A stretch of 26,471 bases of DNA. Source: Bacteroidota bacterium. Its GTDB lineage: Bacteria; Bacteroidota; Bacteroidia; Bacteroidales; Porphyromonadaceae. Numbering within the stretch: the stretch's first letter is position 1; each line of letters starts with the position of its first letter. Location: the NCBI GenBank assembly GCA_023388555.1, contig JAEWGA010000009.1, positions 1-26,471 of the forward strand. The letters are read 5' to 3'. The notes beneath the pieces are model-generated. The model saw only the letters and a list, made by a program, of their open reading frames with translations, ran no database searches and was not told the origin of the DNA. Made by a program: the position numbers and the translations under genes. Below are positions 23,455-26,471 of the stretch, piece after piece.

Positions 23455-25767
23455 TTACTGGCGTTGGCTCGAAAAAGAATAAGGTGCATCTGCCGGAGCC
23501 GTACCACGTTGATAATTGGACTTATTACTCATATGGTAGGTGATGGTAGCCCCTTGGATAAGGTCGGCATGTTGCAAGAAGGTGCGGGTGTAGGGCGCTC
23601 CATTCAGGCTCATGCTTTGTATGTAGGGAGAATTGGGAGCATTGTGCGGTGCTTGTAACGTAACGGTTCGGCCATTTTCGAGGGAAAGCGTAACCTTTTG
23701 GAAAAGCGGAGAGCCTACAACATACTGTTCGCCACCAGGGCATACAGGGTAAAAGCCGAGGGCTGAAAACACGTACCATGCCGAGGTTTGCCCATTATCT
23801 TCATCGCCGCAGTAGCCATCGGGGTTAGCATTATATAGTTTTAGCATAACGTTGCGCACGTGCTTTTGTGCTTTCCACGGTTCTCCGGCGTAGTTATACA
23901 GGTAAATCATATGCTGGATAGGCTGGTTTCCGTGGGCATAATTTCCCATGTTCATTACCTGCATCTCTCTAATTTCGTGTATCACTTGCCCGTAGTAGCT
24001 ATCGTCGAAGAGCGGAGGCAGAGCAAACACCGAGTCCAGCATAGCGCAAAACTGCGCTTTTCCGCCCATTAGGTTTATCAGCCCTTGAGGGTCGTGGAAT
24101 ACGGACCACGTGTAGTGCCAGCTATTCCCTTCGGTAAAGGCATCGCCCCACTTAAAGGGGTTAAATGGCGACTGAAATGCACCGTTGGCTTGCTTGCCGC
24201 GCATTAGGCGATGCTCAGGGTCGAATAGGTTTTTGTAGTTGTATGCCGAGCGTGCATAGGGAGTTAGCACCTCCTTTGGTTTTCCTAATAATGTACCTAT
24301 ACGGTAAATACACCAGTCGTTATAGGCATATTCAAGGGTTCGGGCAGCACTCTCGTTAATACCTTTGTCGCACGGCACATACCCTAAGGAGTCGTAGTAC
24401 TGCCATCCCAGGCGACCAGTAGAGGAGACCTCTGGGTGTACGGCATGAGCGCCATGGGTCACTGCGTCCCAAAGTTTTTCGGCATCGTATCCTTTTAGGC
24501 CTTTGGCTAAGGCATCGGCCACCACGGCAGCCGAGTTATTACCCACCATACAACCTCGGTGTCCAGGGCTTGCCCACTCTGGCAGGAATCCGCTTTCCAG
24601 GAAGGTATTCACTAATCCTTCCTGCATCTTCACCCCCATGGAAGGGTACACGAAGTGCAGCAACGGGAATAGGCTTCGGAAGGTATCCCAAAAGCCAGTA
24701 TCGGTAAACATATACCCGGGTTTCACCTCGCCACTATAAGGACTGTAGTGGAGGCGCTGGCCCGAAGCCGATACCTCGGAGAGGTCCCGGGGGAATAATA
24801 CACTGCGATAAAGGCAGGAGTAAAAGGTTCGTAGGTTATCGGGGTGGTTATCGTGTACCCTTATGCGCCCTAAGGTTGCGTTCCACACCTTTTTACCTTC
24901 GGCTTTCACCTCTTCAAAAGGGCGTTCTCCTACCTCGGCAAGGTTTGTCCATGCTTGTTCTGTACTTATGAAAGAGGAGGCAACTCGTGCCGTAACCACT
25001 TCGGAGCGATGGGTCCCGAAGGTAAGAATAACCCCCGTATGGTTCCCTTTTGCTTCCAATGCTGGCAACGAAGCCCATTCGGCAGCTGTATAAGTGCGTT
25101 GTATGCTATCCTGTACAAGGGTTACGGACTGCACCTCTTTATCCAACTGCAAAACAAAGTAGTTACGGAAGTTTTTTGGCACCCCACCGCTGTTTTTGGT
25201 AGAGTAGCCAATCACCTTACGCAATTTGGGGAGCACCTGCACGTAGGAGCCTTGGTCCAAAGCATCCAGTACAATGGCCGAGGTGTTATTTTCGGGATAG
25301 GTAAAACGTAGCACTGCTGCGCGTTCGGTAGGGGTTATTTCGGCCAGCACATCATAGTCTGCCAAATACACACTATAGTAATAAGGGGTTGCTACCTCGG
25401 CCTTGTGGGAGAACCAGCTGGCACGCTCCTCTTGGTCGAACACAGTTTTTCCTGTTGTTGCCATTAGGGCGAACTGCCCGTAGTCGTTAATCCAAGGGCT
25501 GGGTTGGTGTGTTTGTTTTATGCCACGTATCTTGTGGGCGTCGTAGGTGTATACCCAGCCATCGCCCATCTTGCCTGTTTGTGGAGTCCAAAAGTTCATA
25601 CCCCAAGGGCGAGCTATAGCCGGGTAGGTATTGCCTGTGGAAAGAGCGAAGGAGGATTGTGTTCCTACCAAAGGGTTCACATAGTCCACAGGCGAAAAAT
25701 CCTCCTGGGCTTTTGCCCCCATAAGAGTCGGGGCACATAGAGCCAAGAGCAGTAGTAGTTTTTTCAT
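23455..25767 (-). CDS. Secreted GH92-family alpha-mannosidase
   Basis: Exo-acting, calcium-dependent, inverting alpha-mannosidase of glycoside hydrolase family 92; 770 residues from the chosen start. It has a type I signal peptide (about 1-20, probable cleavage before Gln21), the N-terminal beta-domain starting VDYVNPLVGT, and the (alpha/alpha)6 catalytic domain with FWDTFRSLFPLLH, GCMVGNNSAAVVADA, FTEGNSWHYTW, GNQPIQHMIYLYNYAG and GDEDNGQTSAWYVFSALGFYP. Candidate general acid is Glu546 and candidate base residues are Asp655/Asp657. A His597-Glu598 pair fits the alpha-1,2-specific type. The frame extends to an ATG at 25815, but the ATG at 25767 begins the signal peptide. It has no SusCD partner next to it; it probably acts in the periplasm on mannose-capped glycans such as N-glycans. 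The family is certain, linkage preference an inference. Confidence 0.93.
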   Translation of the reverse strand: MKKLLLLLALCAPTLMGAKAQEDFSPVDYVNPLVGTQSSFALSTGNTYPAIARPWGMNFWTPQTGKMGDGWVYTYDAHKIRGIKQTHQPSPWINDYGQFALMATTGKTVFDQEERASWFSHKAEVATPYYYSVYLADYDVLAEITPTERAAVLRFTYPENNTSAIVLDALDQGSYVQVLPKLRKVIGYSTKNSGGVPKNFRNYFVLQLDKEVQSVTLVQDSIQRTYTAAEWASLPALEAKGNHTGVILTFGTHRSEVVTARVASSFISTEQAWTNLAEVGERPFEEVKAEGKKVWNATLGRIRVHDNHPDNLRTFYSCLYRSVLFPRDLSEVSASGQRLHYSPYSGEVKPGYMFTDTGFWDTFRSLFPLLHFVYPSMGVKMQEGLVNTFLESGFLPEWASPGHRGCMVGNNSAAVVADALAKGLKGYDAEKLWDAVTHGAHAVHPEVSSTGRLGWQYYDSLGYVPCDKGINESAARTLEYAYNDWCIYRIGTLLGKPKEVLTPYARSAYNYKNLFDPEHRLMRGKQANGAFQSPFNPFKWGDAFTEGNSWHYTWSVFHDPQGLINLMGGKAQFCAMLDSVFALPPLFDDSYYGQVIHEIREMQVMNMGNYAHGNQPIQHMIYLYNYAGEPWKAQKHVRNVMLKLYNANPDGYCGDEDNGQTSAWYVFSALGFYPVCPGGEQYVVGSPLFQKVTLSLENGRTVTLQAPHNAPNSPYIQSMSLNGAPYTRTFLQHADLIQGATITYHMSNKSNYQRGTAPADAPYSFSSQRQ

Positions 25768-26187
25768 ATTTATATCGTATAAAATAGCATTATATTGTAA
25801 GCGCCGCCCCCCCATAACAGTTACACGACGAGGTGAGATGTGTACAATGTTTCACGCAACGTTATAAAGGCGCCAGCACCCATAGATTCAGATTGATAAA
25901 AGACTCTATACCAAGGGACAAATACAGAATATCCTCTTTTTTATTGGCACAGTTGGATAAAGGGTTTTGTCGGGGTTATCACTTATACATGAGATATCTC
26001 CCGTTGATTCACCACACGCTTCCATTTGCTCTCTCAAAGTACCCATAAGCCGTTTTTGTCGTTTTAAGTTTTTGCGCTGTCTTAGAGCACACATTTACGC
26101 TTTCCCAGCACTCTGAAATAACAAAAAGTACTAATCAAAAACACGTTGTGTGTATTTCCAGTGTAAAGAAAACAACCGACACGGTCC

Positions 26188-26197
26188 GACAGCTGTC
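26188..26197. promoter_or_regulatory. Perfect 10-bp palindrome at the predicted transcript start
   Basis: GACAGCTGTC reads the same on both strands. It starts about 10 bases downstream of the minus-strand -7 box at 26215-26208, so it would overlap or directly follow the first transcribed bases, an operator-like position. Confidence 0.35.
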
Positions 26198-26207
26198 ACT
26201 AATAACC

Positions 26208-26239
26208 CAAAGATAACAATAACAAACAACAAAGAACAA
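26208..26239 (-). promoter_or_regulatory. Candidate promoter upstream of the mannosidase gene
   Basis: -7 box TATCTTTG (26215-26208) and -33 TTG (26239-26237) with 21 bases between, on the minus strand. A transcript from near 26200 would reach the GH92 start after a leader of about 430 bases. No better promoter was found closer to that gene. Confidence 0.5.
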
Positions 26240-26471
26240 CCAATAATGAAATAAGTACTAAGTCGGAATCGAAGTATTAATAAAATACGAGGACGTAGCA
26301 CAACCCCTCCTTCCTAACCTTTTGTACAAACAGTATAGATTATAATTCACAAGCAGTACAGGTAGATAGGTTCGACAATAACTCGCCAATAAAGCAAAAT
26401 CGTAATGACAAGACAGACGGTACTGTAACTCTAATTCTGCTCTTTTGCCTATTCGACAAAACGAAAATACA

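Larger units (their letters stand above)
25768..26471. other. Gene-free region upstream of the mannosidase gene
   Basis: About 700 bases with no convincing gene. It holds a promoter-like pair on the minus strand (26208-26239), a palindrome at the predicted transcript start, and a seven-C run at 25807-25813. A 62-codon minus-strand frame (25906-26094) has no recognisable feature and was not called. On the plus strand toward the window end no promoter or gene start is clear. Confidence 0.5.

Noticed and set aside
23910..23950. Gln615 in GNQPIQH of the GH92 enzyme as a lost catalytic acid (which would suggest mannosyl-phosphate specificity)
   Set aside because: The motif in many GH92 proteins is GNEP, but spacing to Asp655/Asp657 shows the general acid is Glu546 in FTEGNSW, 109 residues upstream of Asp655, and it is retained here.
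25906..26094. 62-codon minus-strand frame in the mannosidase leader
   Set aside because: The translation has no recognisable motif, signal peptide or family resemblance; the frame may be chance, although a short leader peptide cannot be ruled out.

Overview
The window looks like a chromosomal segment of a Bacteroidales bacterium (Bacteroidetes). The evidence is a SusC/SusD outer-membrane import pair, many lipoproteins, a GH92 mannosidase, a three-gene fumarate reductase/succinate dehydrogenase of the Bacteroides type (order C-A-B), start codons without Shine-Dalgarno sequences, and several promoters of the Bacteroidetes type (TTG, 19-21 bases, TAnnTTTG). The genus cannot be fixed from sequence alone; a Porphyromonas-like or related lineage is plausible. 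No tRNA, rRNA, CRISPR array, insertion sequence or phage gene was seen.

Layout. 3-416 is the 3' end of an outer-membrane beta-barrel-like gene. 417-1448 is a 1 kb gene-free stretch of T/G-rich low-complexity DNA, with a 22-bp tandem repeat, a possible G-quadruplex, a promoter-plus-terminator unit for a short RNA on the minus strand, and twin hairpins. 1449-6274 is a plus-strand run of four genes: Wza-type export lipoprotein, Wzc-type tyrosine kinase/co-polymerase, a small HAD phosphatase-like protein, and chorismate synthase (aroC). rpsA (6412-8199) follows with its own strong promoter and terminator. 8277-9217 is a gene-free stretch holding a candidate structured non-coding RNA (about 8424-8697). 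9218-17683 is a five-gene nutrient-import operon: SusC, SusD, a zinc metallohydrolase lipoprotein, a DUF4302 lipoprotein and a two-BACON lipoprotein, closed by a 15-bp-stem terminator. After an apparently empty 500 bp comes the minus-strand frdC-frdA-frdB operon (21829-18340) with a very good promoter. Divergent from it is a YeiH-family (UPF0324) membrane transporter (22212-23285). It converges on a secreted GH92 alpha-mannosidase (25767-23455), with two direction-specific terminators between them. The last 700 bp is the long leader region of the mannosidase.

How the genes work together. Wza and Wzc would form the trans-envelope export machine for a surface polysaccharide. The SusCD operon probably captures a substrate that its own lipoprotein peptidase processes at the cell surface before TonB-driven import; the operon carries no glycoside hydrolase, so the substrate may be a peptide or glycopeptide. 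The GH92 enzyme trims mannose from glycans and keeps residues that fit alpha-1,2 specificity. FrdCAB supplies anaerobic fumarate respiration.

The most interesting items are the peptidase-coupled SusCD operon, the two candidate RNAs, the (Tyr-Gly)n coding repeat at the Wzc tail, and the palindrome at the predicted start of the mannosidase transcript. Everything was read by eye; no database search or folding calculation was run.
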